Part shown: positions 10,911 through 21,637 of the stretch, in pieces
Layout: the number at the start of each line of letters is the position of its first letter
How positions within the stretch are numbered: the first letter of the stretch is position 1
Source of the DNA: Saccharomycopsis crataegensis
Taxonomy: Eukaryota; Ascomycota; Saccharomycetes; Ascoideales; Saccharomycopsidaceae
Length of the DNA: 64,000 bases
Assembly (NCBI RefSeq): GCF_037102585.1
Contig: NW_027043829.1
Span: 1,984,001 to 2,048,000, forward strand
Direction of reading: 5' to 3'
Program-made: the position numbers and the translations under genes
Notes under the pieces: generated by a model
Databases searched by the model: none
What the model saw: the letters and a program-made list of their open reading frames with translations, nothing else
What the model was told of the DNA's origin: nothing

Positions 10911-11792
10911 TTAACCCATGACTTGCAACATTTTCTCATAAATGGTAAACACAATCCCCCCACTGAAAAACAATCTACCTAATCTTGGAGTACTTCCTTT
11001 CCAAAAAGTTTTCAACCCTTCATCTTTATAAACTTTCATGAAACAATTGACAGTACTAGAGTATTTGTCACTGGCATTGAGGGCTTGCATTCTTGTCTTG
11101 ACGGTATCGATAGGCATGGTGGTATATACGGTGATGATCCCGGCAAGGGCCCCAATCATAAAAGTTTTCCCGCTATCCAATGGTTCATTGGGCTTCAAGC
11201 CATAAAACTTTTGGATCTGTACTTTGATGGAATTGTACGCCCCCAATCTCACCGCCTGATTCGATGCTTGACGAAGCGTCGCTGGCAAGAACCCTGCGTA
11301 AATCTTCCGAAGCCCTAATTCCTTGATCACTTTAATACTCCCGAACGCCTGGGTGTATTTTGGAGCAGGCGATCTCTTATCATCGATCATCGCAGTCTTA
11401 ATGGCCTCACTAGGAGTCACTGCAAGAAGCGACTCAAGTACCCCGGCCCCCATACCTGCTACTACCCCACGAGGTCCAGAAAGTTTGCCATCCTTATCCA
11501 CGAGTAATTTCTTAATCGAATCAAACCCAAAGAATCGCACTGAGGCCTTGACGGTGTTTCCTACCACAAACGCCGGACACCCGACGTAAAGCGATCTTAC
11601 CCCTTGGTGCTTGCTCACTTGATAAATCACCACAATAGGATTACGTGATCCAGGGGCCAGCTTATCAAGAAGTTGTAATCTGGTCTTGGTGAATTCAAAT
11701 GGGTAAGTAACAACCCCTTCGATGGCCCCGGCAACACCCCCAGCAATGAAAGATTTCGTAGGGTCGACTTTGGATCCGTTTCTTGAGCTCAT
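10911..11792 (-). CDS. CTP1: CTP1, mitochondrial citrate (tricarboxylate) carrier
   Basis: A 293-residue mitochondrial carrier of the inner membrane, expected to exchange citrate or isocitrate for malate or another tricarboxylate. The three carrier repeats are visible through their signatures PFEFTKTR, PSEAIKTA and PIDTVKTR, each opening a pair of transmembrane helices. Family-specific stretches shared with S. cerevisiae Ctp1 include YPFEFTKTRLQLLDK, LYVGCPAFVVGNTVKA, LRQASNQAVRLGAYN and the C-terminal FWKGSTPRLGRL. There is no cleavable presequence, as usual for carriers. The first ATG is used, and the length is near that of yeast Ctp1 (299). Confidence 0.94.
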   Translation of the reverse strand: MSSRNGSKVDPTKSFIAGGVAGAIEGVVTYPFEFTKTRLQLLDKLAPGSRNPIVVIYQVSKHQGVRSLYVGCPAFVVGNTVKASVRFFGFDSIKKLLVDKDGKLSGPRGVVAGMGAGVLESLLAVTPSEAIKTAMIDDKRSPAPKYTQAFGSIKVIKELGLRKIYAGFLPATLRQASNQAVRLGAYNSIKVQIQKFYGLKPNEPLDSGKTFMIGALAGIITVYTTMPIDTVKTRMQALNASDKYSSTVNCFMKVYKDEGLKTFWKGSTPRLGRLFFSGGIVFTIYEKMLQVMG

Positions 11793-13175
11793 GGTTTATA
11801 ATAATATATCTGACAAAACCAATTCAAAAAAAAAAAAAAATATTATTATTATTATTATATTATTATTATTATTATTCTCCTTCTTGTGGTAGCAGATTAG
11901 TGAAATTTTTTAGATTTTTCTCTTTTTTCTTTTTTTTTTTAAAATGTTTTTTTAATTGAAAAGATGTCTGTCTATATGATCATTGACTCATATTCACCCG
12001 CACCCCCCATCGCATCCATCACCCCTCCGATATGAGTCGTGTGCCAAACTTCGTGATTTTTGAGATCTGAAATACCAACAATAATGATGATTATGGCTGG
12101 AATTGTCCACCAGTTTAAACCACCTTGTGATCAAGAAAAAGAAAAAAAAATATATATAAAAAAAAAAAAAAAAAAAGAAAAAAGAAAACAGTCGACAGAT
12201 TGTGGTACCTGTCAAAGGTGGTTCGGTTCGGGTTGGTCAAGCATCGTAAATGTGCGTATCTGACAAATCCTCACATTGTATATAATAGAATTATGTGCCA
12301 ACTGACAACACTTCAGTGCTGGAATTACTACCTAGCGAATATTTCCCTAGGCGTTTAAGTTGGCAATATAGACTTCCAATATCAATAACGCAAGCATAAG
12401 CAGTTAAGGCTCCTATCATCCTCTCATGATAATAATTACATCACTTGGATAAAAAAAACAAAACTCGATAATATTGAGTATAAATAAAAACAATCAACTA
12501 ATGCACTGAAAAGCACATGTGTGAAAAAAAAAAAGACCATGACACCACAGAAGCCATCATATGGGAGGGCCCAGTATTGAACGAACGAATATATATAATC
12601 TGATTGAACGAATGAATGTATAAAATAAATAACGGAGATGACCGTAGATGAGACAAAAAAAAAGAAAAAAAAACCCCCCATTGGTTCATAAGAAGTAATG
12701 ATGAAAGAAGATCTTCTTTTTGTTTTTGCCAGCTGAAACTGACTATATGAATCTCTAAATCTAGAGTTTTCCCCAAGTAATTTTTTTTTTGTTGTCTTTC
12801 CATTGCAATTGGAAAGGCGAATATCTTTTTTTTTTGAACCAACGAAACCCATAAAATTAAATAATGAAAAAGAGAGAAAAGTAAGAGATGGGTGCAATGC
12901 CATGATCATTTTCTCTTATAATGCTGACATAGATGAGAATAATAAAAATGATTAAACAAAAAAAAAAAAATAACATAACATGACATATTAGCAAAAACAA
13001 GTTAGAAGAAAAAAAAAAAAAAAACATAATATAACATAGGAGGGCATAAAAACCAATGTGAAAATGGATTGATTGACCTATCTAAGCATCATAGATTGAA
13101 CAAATTCAACACCCTAACAAAAAAAAAAGATTCCTCTCTGTTAATGATAACTCAGACTAACGAAAAGCAAGCAAA
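11793..13175. other. Intergenic: CTP1 promoter and zinc-finger gene 3' end
   Basis: 1.38 kb with no supported gene. It holds an imperfect TTA repeat (about 11840-11877) close to the CTP1 start and many A runs (12155-12185, 12655-12672, 12958-12970, 13010-13024). Open frames here on the minus strand are made mostly of Phe/Lys from these homopolymers. Confidence 0.5.
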
Positions 13176-15047
13176 TTAGATTTGCAATTTGTGGATCTTT
13201 CTCAAGTGAGCCTTTAAATTATCACTTCGGTTGAATCTCTTGGTACAGTTTGGTTGATCACAGTGAAATGGCTTTTCGCTACTATGAGATCTCATATGAC
13301 GCTTCACATGCTCTGGTCTCTGGAATCTCAGACCACATAGGGGACATTCATGATTCTTTTTAGATTTTCTTGTCGGGGTCGCAGATGGCGGAGCAATAGA
13401 ATTGGTAATACCTTCAACATTAACACTATTTGGGTCTCTCATTGTTGATGGAATTGAAAGAGAAGATTTGCGCAATCTCTTGGTTTTCTTAATGATGAGT
13501 TTTGATTCATCCAAACCTTCTGGAAGAAGTAATGCTGCAGCGGCAACTTGAGTGGCGCTGATGCCGCTGACAGCAAGCAGCTCAGGAGAGTCGGGGTTCT
13601 TATGAGGACTAGAAAGGAGTTGTGGAGTAGACATCAGGTTAGGCAAAATTGGATTGTGAGATTGAAGACCCCCAAGGTGTGAGAACAGTGCTGAAGGATG
13701 CATTGGTGGAGCGTATTGAGGGAACTGCACTAACTGATGATGTGGTTGATGAAGATGAGCTGTAAGGTTGGTTGGGTGGGAAAGAGAATGGGATAATTCG
13801 CCATGACTAGTAGGTGGAGCTGATGAGAGCAATGGTGGCGGATTCACTTGATGCATAGCATGATGGTCAACAAGATCCGCTTTATTAGTAATAGGGGTCC
13901 CATGGGAGCCAGTTGACGAGGCAGAAGAGGATTCTTGGTTCGCGGCACCATTATTAACATAGCTGGCAAGATTAATAGATCCTTCAGAACGGGTGATTCT
14001 GCTTGGCTGTTGAAGAGAAGTCTGCAGACCAGAGCTGTTAATATTAATCAAGTTAGGATTAATAGTGGAGTCGTAATTTGCGTTATTATTAATATTTGAC
14101 GATTCCATGGTACTCGGAATGCCCAGAGAAACCATTTTAAGGGTCATATCAGCAGCCTGTAGAAAAATATCACTATTGAATTCTGATCCAAGGAAACTTC
14201 CAGTCGAACTTTGATGGTTGGTGGCGTTTACGGCTTGGCTACCCGAATCTTCCATGACGGTATTGTCAAGATCAAATTGATCGAGAAATTCTAAAGTGCT
14301 GTCATTTTGGTTTTGCAGTTGTTGTTCAAAAGACTTGTACATGTCAATCAATGTATCATTGGAATTATTGTGGCTATTATTGTTGATGACTGTTGGTGGG
14401 AACTTTGAGGCAGAATGACCATTGAACGATTTTGATTTTGGGATGGCAAAGGTACGAGATGCCACTGTATTGATATGACCACTATTATGGTTTTCATCAA
14501 AAGTCAATCTAAATGGAGAATCTCCATCGGCATCAGGAAAGTTAGCCTGTGATGGAGTTTGCAAAGGAGTTGAGCCTGGCGATGAAGTTGAATGAGTTGG
14601 GGAAATCAAAGATGAATTGTAAAACGGGTTCATACCACTCTGAGATCTGGAGATCGATAAGTTTTTCGGTCTAGGTCTTATAGAACCAGTAGTGGTGTTG
14701 GCCCTTGCAGATCTATTGATTGAAGGAGAAGAAGTTGAAGAAATGTTGTTATTTAAAGGAGTGAAAAACGTTAAAGATGAGCCGCGATTATGAGCGCGAT
14801 TTGGGGTTGATAAAGAGAGCATATCTAGAGAAGAGTTTGAGTTTGAATTCGATAGCTCGGGGACCAGGTCAAGAGAAGATATGGAATGAGCCAGGACAGA
14901 TTGGGAAAGTTTTGGAATTTTCGAGGAAGGCAATGAGAAATTGAAAATATCCATGGTTGTTGAGGAATGAGAGTCCAAAAACTGGGTGCCAGAAGATGGG
15001 GATGTTGAAGGTGGTCTCTTTGGCGTTTTAAGAGGTTCTGAGTTCAT
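13176..15047 (-). CDS. C2H2 zinc-finger transcription factor
   Basis: A 623-residue protein, mostly low-complexity Ser/Asn/Pro sequence, with two C2H2 fingers at the extreme C-terminus: [19 protein letters not shown] (about 566-589) and [21 protein letters not shown] (about 596-619). Two terminal fingers with an R-x-EH/R-x-DN recognition layout resemble the Msn2/Com2 group of yeast stress-type activators, but I cannot assign an orthologue. A basic stretch [12 protein letters not shown] before the fingers is an NLS candidate, and its RKSS is a basophilic kinase (PKA-like) site. A second RxxS-rich patch lies near SISRSQSG. The acidic segment around [14 protein letters not shown] may be an activation region. 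It is divergently transcribed from RPN9, 1.4 kb apart. Confidence 0.8.
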   Translation of the reverse strand: MNSEPLKTPKRPPSTSPSSGTQFLDSHSSTTMDIFNFSLPSSKIPKLSQSVLAHSISSLDLVPELSNSNSNSSLDMLSLSTPNRAHNRGSSLTFFTPLNNNISSTSSPSINRSARANTTTGSIRPRPKNLSISRSQSGMNPFYNSSLISPTHSTSSPGSTPLQTPSQANFPDADGDSPFRLTFDENHNSGHINTVASRTFAIPKSKSFNGHSASKFPPTVINNNSHNNSNDTLIDMYKSFEQQLQNQNDSTLEFLDQFDLDNTVMEDSGSQAVNATNHQSSTGSFLGSEFNSDIFLQAADMTLKMVSLGIPSTMESSNINNNANYDSTINPNLININSSGLQTSLQQPSRITRSEGSINLASYVNNGAANQESSSASSTGSHGTPITNKADLVDHHAMHQVNPPPLLSSAPPTSHGELSHSLSHPTNLTAHLHQPHHQLVQFPQYAPPMHPSALFSHLGGLQSHNPILPNLMSTPQLLSSPHKNPDSPELLAVSGISATQVAAAALLLPEGLDESKLIIKKTKRLRKSSLSIPSTMRDPNSVNVEGITNSIAPPSATPTRKSKKNHECPLCGLRFQRPEHVKRHMRSHSSEKPFHCDQPNCTKRFNRSDNLKAHLRKIHKLQI

Positions 15048-15817
15048 TGTGTATTGGAAGATATTGGAAATAAAATCGAAGATAAAACTTTAGGGAAGGG
15101 CTAAAAGTGATAAATTATTCATTCACGATGGTCAGATGAATATTGGTTATTTAAATTTCGGAAAAACCGTTAAACAAATGGAATGACAAGGGTAGATTTA
15201 GCACTGATGCTGGTATTGCTATAGTGATGATGGGCGCAATTTTTGTTGTGCTGGTGGTGTTGTTGTTGTTGTTGTTGTTGTTGATGTATCAACAGCTTGA
15301 TTGATTTGGATCAATCAATGAGCAACTAGAGTAGTGATAATATTGGGGAGGCTAAATTTTATGAGAGGAAGATGAAGATTGGGGTAGCTAAAGCTCTGTC
15401 TAGTGAGGTGTGTAGAAAAGAATTAAAAAGAATTTTTGATGACAAGAGCGAGCGATCCAGGTTTTCTCTAAAATTACAAAATGGCAATACAATGCTAAAA
15501 AAAACCGCTGCAATTTTAATTAATGTTGGTGAAAAAAAAAAAAAAAAAAAGAAAAACCCGAAAATCGTTCAGCCTCTGCAAATAGATGCCCTGGTGGTTG
15601 CCTATTGGAGTAAAAGGTGTTTAATGGGTGGTTTCCCACTGACGCGAAAACCTTGCACACTTGATTGTCTCTATCTATCTATCTATCTATCTATCATCTA
15701 CCAATCTATCTATGTACGGCAAAGACCTACTCTGTGTAGCAATATCAATATCATTATAATTGTGTTGCTAGCCAATTTACAACCACTTAGTAATACAAAT
15801 TAGTACCAATGTTGCTC

Positions 15818-15878
<61 letters not shown>
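15818..15878. repeat. (TTA)n microsatellite, about 20 units
   Basis: Uninterrupted trinucleotide repeat of 61 bases. Probably length-variable. Confidence 0.95.
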
Positions 15879-16429
15879 CAATATCATAGAAAATGGAAAG
15901 AGTGCTGAAAGTAGCCAGCGTCGCTTAACAGTGGGGGCATTACCATTATAGTACAATAACAACAACAACAATAATAAAAGCAGCGATAATCAAATAACCT
16001 GGCACGTCACTAATTAATTAATGGCGCGTAGCTCTCATGCACCCGACACGTGGTGATATCCTGTACGTGTCACATGGCACACAGATTGCTTTATTGCAGT
16101 AATTACTGGAATAGGTCATATCTTTTTGTAGCAGCTGAGAATCTTCCCATCCATCGCTACATCCTGCCACCAATTGCCATTTCACCATTCATCACTTCTT
16201 TCATCGCCAGATCATCCGCCCGCTAAATAATGACAACTATCCTCCCCTCCCCCCTCGGTTAATGAGAATGTTCCAATCTCATCTTTGGGAAGCCTTTCTC
16301 ATATTTGGGTGCTTTTAGCCAAAAAAAATCAAAAAAAAAAAAGAACGATGCTGTTTAGCAATTTTGGGGCGTTTTCAGTTTTCTTCCCCCCCCACCAATT
16401 TTGAACAAAAACCTTCGCAGCTGTTGTTT

Positions 16430-16438
16430 GTTGCCACC
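16430..16438 (-). promoter_or_regulatory. PACE-like proteasome control element (Rpn4-type)
   Basis: On the minus strand the site reads GGTGGCAAC, eight of nine bases of the proteasome-associated control element GGTGGCAAA bound by Rpn4 in S. cerevisiae. It sits about 48-56 bases before the RPN9 ATG. The site is seen; control by an Rpn4-like factor is inferred. Confidence 0.55.
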
Positions 16439-16485
16439 ATCGTCGTATCATCATCTTTATCAACACTAGTCATCTCCCAATAACA

Positions 16486-17721
16486 ATGAGTTTCGAAGAA
16501 GACGTCTCAACTATCCTCGCCACCCTTAGATTAGAGTCAAACGATGAACTTACAGGGCTTTATTACTCTTTCGAAGACCTTTACGAGAGAAAGTTGTGGC
16601 ATCAGTTAACCGCTGCCCTTGATGAATTCTATCATGATTCCACCTCCTCAGGTATACGTCTTCGTGTCTTCAATAACTTCATCATGAAATTCTACAAGAA
16701 AATCAATCAATTGAAATTTGTAGAATTCTTGTTGTTGTCAGTCGACGAAATCTCCGATAACCTCGAAAAAGTCGAATTCTTGTCATCGATCGACGCCAAA
16801 ATCATCAAGGACTTGCCTTCTGAAGAATCAAAATCAAGCTTCAATTTGGGCCTCCACGAATCTTATAACCAAACAGATGACAAGGTCCAAGCTCATATCT
16901 ATTTACAAGTGGCAATTGCCAAAGTCTCTCTTTACCTCTCAAAGTTTGAAGATGCCCGCAAGATTTTAGATGACTGTTCTGCCAAAATCGACGAACTCAA
17001 TATCATCGGCTCGCAAATCACTTCTGCTTACTATTCTACCAACGCAGAATTCTACAAATTAAAGTCTGATTACAATAATTATTACCGTAACTCTCTTTTA
17101 TATTTATCATCGATCGATAAAGAATATCTTGCCACCAAAGTCTCCACCATTGAAAAGACCAGAACTGCCTACGAACTTGGTATTGCCGCATTGCTCGGTG
17201 ATGATATCTATAATTTCGGGGAATTATTGTTGCATGACATTCTAAACTTCCTTGACGACGCCTCCGGTTACACCTGGCTCAAAGAATTATTATTCACCCT
17301 CGACCATGGTGATCTAGCGAACTTCCAAACAATGTTGCCAACAATCGAAGTAAAGTCTCCGCTTTTATATTCAAATATTCATTTCTTGAAACAAAAGATT
17401 TGTTTGATGTCACTCACCGAAGCCATCTTTGAAAAACCAAATGGGAAGCGTATTTTGACATTCCAAGAAATCGCCACTAATACTTTAACTGACACCAATG
17501 ACGTGGAATTCCTCGTAATGCGTGCCCTTAGTTTGGGGTTGATTAAGGGGTTCATTGATCAAATCAAGCAAACCGTTACTGTAAGTTGGGTCCAGCCTAG
17601 AATTATGAACAGGGACCAAATCACTTCAATGAAGACAAAGTTGGAAAACTGGAGTAGTAACGTTAACAAGTTGAGTGGGTTTGTGGAAGTCAACGGTGAA
17701 GGTATTTGGTCTGAAGCTTGA
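16486..17721 (+). CDS. RPN9: RPN9, 26S proteasome lid subunit
   Basis: A 411-residue PCI-domain protein of the proteasome regulatory lid, needed for stable assembly of the 19S particle. Alignment by eye with S. cerevisiae Rpn9 is strong along the whole chain: ISTIL/VSTILATLRLE at the start, FYKKINQLKFVEFLL, NSLLYLSS, ALLGDDIYNFGELLLHDIL, RQKICLMSL-type KQKICLMSLTEAIF, and the PCI end VEFLVMRALSLGLIKGFIDQ followed by VSWVQPRIMNRDQI. The PCI domain covers about residues 220-370. There is no intron. The PACE-like site upstream agrees with coordinated proteasome expression. Confidence 0.96.
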   Translation: MSFEEDVSTILATLRLESNDELTGLYYSFEDLYERKLWHQLTAALDEFYHDSTSSGIRLRVFNNFIMKFYKKINQLKFVEFLLLSVDEISDNLEKVEFLSSIDAKIIKDLPSEESKSSFNLGLHESYNQTDDKVQAHIYLQVAIAKVSLYLSKFEDARKILDDCSAKIDELNIIGSQITSAYYSTNAEFYKLKSDYNNYYRNSLLYLSSIDKEYLATKVSTIEKTRTAYELGIAALLGDDIYNFGELLLHDILNFLDDASGYTWLKELLFTLDHGDLANFQTMLPTIEVKSPLLYSNIHFLKQKICLMSLTEAIFEKPNGKRILTFQEIATNTLTDTNDVEFLVMRALSLGLIKGFIDQIKQTVTVSWVQPRIMNRDQITSMKTKLENWSSNVNKLSGFVEVNGEGIWSEA

Positions 17722-18136
17722 GTGTCCATAATTGAACTTGTTCATAATTAAATAAATAATTTTTACGCTTGCAATATTCTTTTTTTTTTTTTTTTCTATA
17801 ATTTTCAATCGTTGTAGATTCTCTATAGTATTTACCAGTTGTGGCACATTCAACCCTCCTGGACAATATACAATAAGATAATAACCACTAGTAATATACT
17901 GTTGAAAGAATCATGTTGAGAAGGGAACCCGGAATCCCTTACCCGCCTTTTTCCAGAATTTTCCGTAGGCGCACTTTTTCTCTTCTCTGCTGCAACTGCT
18001 CGGATTTGCTGCCCGGTGACCCACCCACAAATTATAAAAAAATTTCTCCAGCAAATATTTCGGTGACAAATTTCCTCCTCCTCCTCCCTCTCCTTGTTAT
18101 TATCAACTTCGAATATTAACTCGATAACTAATCATC
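17722..18136. other. RPN9 3' end and HSP60 promoter
   Basis: Contains a T run (17780-17796), the heat-shock element described separately, and a TATA box (TATAAAAAA) at about 18033, roughly 100 bases before the HSP60 ATG. A short open frame at 17913-18119 lies across the promoter and is rejected. Confidence 0.7.
17951..17963 (+). promoter_or_regulatory. Heat-shock element (three perfect Hsf1 units)
   Basis: TTCCAGAATTTTC contains the alternating units TTC, GAA, TTC with two-base spacers, exactly the nTTCnnGAAnnTTCn pattern bound by trimeric Hsf1. It lies about 175 bases before the HSP60 ATG. Three further direct GAA units occur at 17920, 17925 and 17932. Confidence 0.8.
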
Positions 18137-19852
18137 ATGTTGAGAAACGCTGCCAGACCAGGTCTTGCTAAGTCCTCTTTAGCCTCATTGGCCCGTAACT
18201 ACTCCCACAAGGAATTGAAATTCGGCATTGAAGGTCGTGCTGCTTTGTTGAAAGGTGTTGACACTTTAGCCCAAGCCGTTTCTGTTACTTTGGGTCCAAA
18301 AGGTCGTAATGTCTTGATTGAACAATCTTTCGGTTCTCCAAAGATCACCAAGGATGGTGTCACCGTTGCTCGTTCTATCGAACTCAAGGACAAATTTGAA
18401 AACATGGGTGCTAAGTTGTTGCAAGACGTTGCCTCCAAGACTAACGAAAGTGCCGGTGATGGTACCACCAGTGCCACCGTTCTCGGTCACTCTATCTTCA
18501 CCGAATCCGTCAAGAATGTTGCCGCCGGTTGTAACCCAATGGATTTGAGAAGAGGTTCCCAATTGGCTGTTGAAAAGATCATTGAAGTTTTGATCAAGAA
18601 CAAGAAGGAAATCACCAGCAGTGAAGAAATCTCTCAAGTCGCCACCATTTCCGCTAACGGTGACAAGCACATTGGTCAATTGTTGGCCAGTGCTATGGAA
18701 AAAGTTGGTAAGGAAGGTGTTATTACCATCAAGGAAGGTAAGACTTTGGAAGATGAATTGGAAGTCACCGAAGGTATGAGATTCGACCGTGGTTTCATTT
18801 CCCCATACTTTATCACCAACACCAAGAACGGTAAGTGTGAATTCGAAAGCCCATTGTTGTTGTTGAGTGAAAAGAAGATCTCTACCATCCAAGACATTCT
18901 CCCATCCCTTGAATTGTCCAACAAGATGAGAAAGCCATTGTTGATCATTGCTGAAGACATTGAAGGTGAAGCCCTTGCTGCTTGTATTTTGAACAAGTTG
19001 AGAGGTCAAGTCCAAGTTGCTGCCGTTAAAGCCCCAGGTTTCGGTGACAACAGAAAGAACATTTTGGGTGATATCGCCATCTTGTCTGGTGGTACCGTCT
19101 TCACCGAAGAATTGGACATCAAGCCAGAAAACGCCACCATCGACTTGTTGGGTAAGTGTGGTGCCATCACCATCACCAAGGAAGACACTGTCGTTCTTAA
19201 CGGTGAAGGTTCTAAGGACAACATCCAACAACGTTGTGAACAAATCCGTGCCGCCATGGCCGACCCATCTACCTCTTCTTACGAAGCCGAAAAGTTGCAA
19301 GAACGTTTGGCCAAGTTGAGCGGTGGTGTTGCCGTCATTAAGGTTGGTGGTTCCTCCGAAGTTGAAGTTGGTGAAAAGAAGGACCGTTACGACGATGCTC
19401 TTAACGCTACCAGAGCCGCCGTCCAAGACGGTATCTTGCCAGGTGGTGGTACTGCTTTGTTGAAGGCTTCTTTGACCCTTACTGATCTCAAGGTTGACAA
19501 CTTTGACCAACAATTGGGTGTTAATATCATCAAGTCTGCTATCCAGAAACCAGCCAAGAAGATCATTGACAACGCCGGTGGTGAAGGTTCCGTTGTTGTC
19601 GGTAAGGTTTTGGACCAATACGGTCAAGACTTTAACGTTGGTTATGACTCTGCCAAGGGTGAATTCACCGATTTGATCAAGGCTGGTATTATTGATCCAT
19701 TCAAGGTTGTCAAGAGTGGTTTGTTGGATGCTTCTGGTGTTGCCTCTTTGTTGGCTACCACCGAATGTGCCATCGTCGATGCTCCTGAACCAAAGGGCCC
19801 ACCAGCTGCTCCAGGTATGGGTGGTATGCCAGGTATGCCAGGTATGATGTAA
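18137..19852 (+). CDS. HSP60: HSP60, mitochondrial matrix chaperonin
   Basis: A 571-residue group I chaperonin that folds imported proteins in the mitochondrial matrix with Hsp10. The N-terminal 20 residues ([20 protein letters not shown]) form a basic, Ser/Leu-rich matrix presequence. Visible family motifs are [14 protein letters not shown], the nucleotide-binding GDGTTSATV, the AAVEEGI-equivalent [15 protein letters not shown], and the Gly-Met-rich tail [10 protein letters not shown]. Codons are strongly biased to the preferred set (GGT, GTT, TTG, AAG), as expected for a very abundant protein. Length equals that of S. cerevisiae Hsp60 (572). Confidence 0.98.
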   Translation: MLRNAARPGLAKSSLASLARNYSHKELKFGIEGRAALLKGVDTLAQAVSVTLGPKGRNVLIEQSFGSPKITKDGVTVARSIELKDKFENMGAKLLQDVASKTNESAGDGTTSATVLGHSIFTESVKNVAAGCNPMDLRRGSQLAVEKIIEVLIKNKKEITSSEEISQVATISANGDKHIGQLLASAMEKVGKEGVITIKEGKTLEDELEVTEGMRFDRGFISPYFITNTKNGKCEFESPLLLLSEKKISTIQDILPSLELSNKMRKPLLIIAEDIEGEALAACILNKLRGQVQVAAVKAPGFGDNRKNILGDIAILSGGTVFTEELDIKPENATIDLLGKCGAITITKEDTVVLNGEGSKDNIQQRCEQIRAAMADPSTSSYEAEKLQERLAKLSGGVAVIKVGGSSEVEVGEKKDRYDDALNATRAAVQDGILPGGGTALLKASLTLTDLKVDNFDQQLGVNIIKSAIQKPAKKIIDNAGGEGSVVVGKVLDQYGQDFNVGYDSAKGEFTDLIKAGIIDPFKVVKSGLLDASGVASLLATTECAIVDAPEPKGPPAAPGMGGMPGMPGMM

Positions 19853-20202
19853 TCTTGATATATAAGGATTATTGTTATTATTATTTTTTTTGTTTGTTGT
19901 TAGTGGAAATAGTGCATCTTTGATATGTATTTTTAAAATGTAAATAGAATGATACGTTATGATTATTTTAAGTTTTTTTTTTTTTCAGTAGTGGTATATT
20001 TTCGCGAGATATTCGCAAAGTAATAATGAGGTAATTGTTTCTGGTGATGATTGATTATTAAGATACCACTTGTAAGGGTGTGTGAAACCCCGCAAATGAC
20101 GATTTTTTGGGTACCGCTCTGTTTTTTTTTTTTTATGAAATCAAAATTGATCAATTTGAGGAGAGTTCCCGTTCGCTTAAGTGCCATCCATCATCAATTC
20201 AA
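19853..20202. other. Intergenic HSP60 to Mpv17-family gene
   Basis: 350 bases with T runs at 19974-19985 and 20122-20134. No gene is seen. The reading frame of the next gene extends upstream of 20203 but has no ATG there. Confidence 0.55.
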
Positions 20203-20994
20203 ATGAGTACCAGCAACAAAAAGTTCGATGGGCCAATAGAATTGGATACCCTAGATATAGCTACCCCCAATGATGCTGGATCACCCTATGCCAAAACTAC
20301 ATTCCAGCCGTATTCTCCAATAATTGACAATAATCCGTCTGGTTTTGCTAGCATCAGCGGCCAACTTTCAAATGCTAATCAACCAGACATTGAATTTTCC
20401 ATGATATCTGGGACTGCTGCTGCGAACGCCATCAATATTTCGACCCCGACACATCGCCGTCATCAGCGAATCCTCTTTGTGTCAATACTTTTCTCACTTA
20501 GTGGATTGACTTATATGATTCACTATTATGAAAACCTTAAAATCGAATACCCACCACTTGCCATTATCGTGATCATTGGGCTGTTGTCTTCAGTGATTGC
20601 CCAGCTCATAAACCAGTTTTATCGTCGCCACTATAGTTTATCTCACGTTGCCAAGTTCTTGATCTGGGGTTGTATCAATGGGGTGTTGACCCTGTTGTGG
20701 ATCGATATGCTCTTTGTACAATTCGATCATACGGTGGCCAGGGTGATGGTCGACCAACTTATTGGATCCCCATTTTTCCAACTTGTGTTTTTGGTGTTGA
20801 ACGCCATCTGGGATAACAATAATGATATTAGAACCTACTTGAGGGTGAACTATTTGAAATCTTTGAAGTTGAGCTACTTGATCTGGCCATGCTTCTCGAT
20901 ACTTAGTTTTAGTATCTTACCCCCAGAATTCATATTTCCTTGTAACTGTCTAGTGAACTTGATATGGAATGTGATTTTGAGTTTTATTGCATGA
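20203..20994 (+). CDS. Mpv17/PMP22-family membrane protein (YOR292C-like)
   Basis: A 263-residue protein from the first in-frame ATG at 20203. The N-terminal 85 residues are hydrophilic; then four to five hydrophobic helices follow (for example ILFVSILFSLSGLTYMI, PLAIIVIIGLLSSVIAQLI and FLIWGCINGVLTLLWIDML). The Mpv17 signature can be followed: DQLIGSPFF, then a conserved Trp, YLKSLKLSYLIWP, a Pro after the next helix, and WNVILSF at the very end (WN..LS). The long N-terminus fits the vacuolar/peroxisomal-type YOR292C branch better than the short mitochondrial Sym1. Function is not known in detail; some relatives form membrane channels. Two CTG codons (20581, 20692) lie inside these helices. 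Confidence 0.75.
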   Translation: MSTSNKKFDGPIELDTLDIATPNDAGSPYAKTTFQPYSPIIDNNPSGFASISGQLSNANQPDIEFSMISGTAAANAINISTPTHRRHQRILFVSILFSLSGLTYMIHYYENLKIEYPPLAIIVIIGLLSSVIAQLINQFYRRHYSLSHVAKFLIWGCINGVLTLLWIDMLFVQFDHTVARVMVDQLIGSPFFQLVFLVLNAIWDNNNDIRTYLRVNYLKSLKLSYLIWPCFSILSFSILPPEFIFPCNCLVNLIWNVILSFIA

Positions 20995-21637
20995 TATTTG
21001 ATAAAATAGAGTCGCCGTCGTGGTCATCATCATCATCACCATCACCATCATCATCATAATCATTGTAATCGCCATGACCATGGTCATGGTCTTCCTTGTT
21101 TTATGTGCTGATTATGATATTGGGGTTTTATCATAAGAAAAAGGGGGTACTGATGGATATATCATTGTCTTTATTATTTTATTTTCTTTTTTTTTTCTGT
21201 TTTTTGCTTATTCTATTTCGCTTTTTGATAATTTTCACATTTTGTTTGATCATCACCTTATTGCACAATCGTATTTGTTACTTATCATTTCAATTATTTA
21301 TTTAGAGCTACTAATCACAATACCTGGCATCCTTCTTTTACCGCTGTAACTGTAATCTCTTTTGTCATGATTACGTTACAGCTTGCTGTTGTACCAATAC
21401 CCATTTGAAAATGGCAGACTATCACAAAGCTTGTTGAGATTGCAATTTCCAAGACCTTTTGACAGCACCATACTCCTCAACTTACAATAAATTGGTGAGA
21501 TAATAATGATAATAATAATAATAATAATAATAATGGTTTTTCTTCTTCTTGTTGTGATGAAATGCACCTTTGGTTACTCGCCCCGTTTGGTCGAATATAC
21601 TTGACATACTGTAACACCTATTGAGAATTGTTGAGAT
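20995..21637. other. Intergenic with CAT repeats and an 18-bp palindrome
   Basis: A CATCATCAC-rich tract (about 21023-21060) is followed by a perfect 18-base palindrome at 21072-21089 (CCATGACCATGGTCATGG). A TAA/TAATAA repeat lies at about 21503-21534. No gene is seen. Confidence 0.6.

Larger units (their letters stand above)
15048..16485. other. Divergent intergenic between zinc-finger gene and RPN9
   Basis: 1.44 kb shared upstream region. Visible items are a GTT trinucleotide run near 15255-15282, an inverted repeat at 15297-15318 (arms TTGATTGAT and ATCAATCAA, 4-base loop), a CTAT tetranucleotide run (about 15667-15695), a perfect TTA microsatellite (15818-15878), an E-box CACGTG at 16047-16052, and the PACE-like site close to RPN9. 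The open frame at 15372-15803 crosses A runs and CTAT repeats and is not supported. Confidence 0.55.

Noticed and set aside
12436-12909. 157-codon frame on the minus strand
   Set aside because: Mostly Phe, Ser and Lys produced by T/A homopolymers in the 3' flank of the zinc-finger gene.
15372-15803. 143-codon frame on the plus strand
   Set aside because: Crosses an A run (poly-Lys) and the CTAT repeat (Leu-Ser-Ile-Tyr); inside a divergent promoter.
17913-18119. 68-codon frame before HSP60
   Set aside because: Covers the heat-shock element and TATA box; best explained as promoter.
18266-19627. 453-codon open frame antisense to HSP60
   Set aside because: It mirrors the strong codon bias of HSP60 on the other strand; the product is Gln/Thr/Gly-rich with no family likeness. 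Shadow frame.
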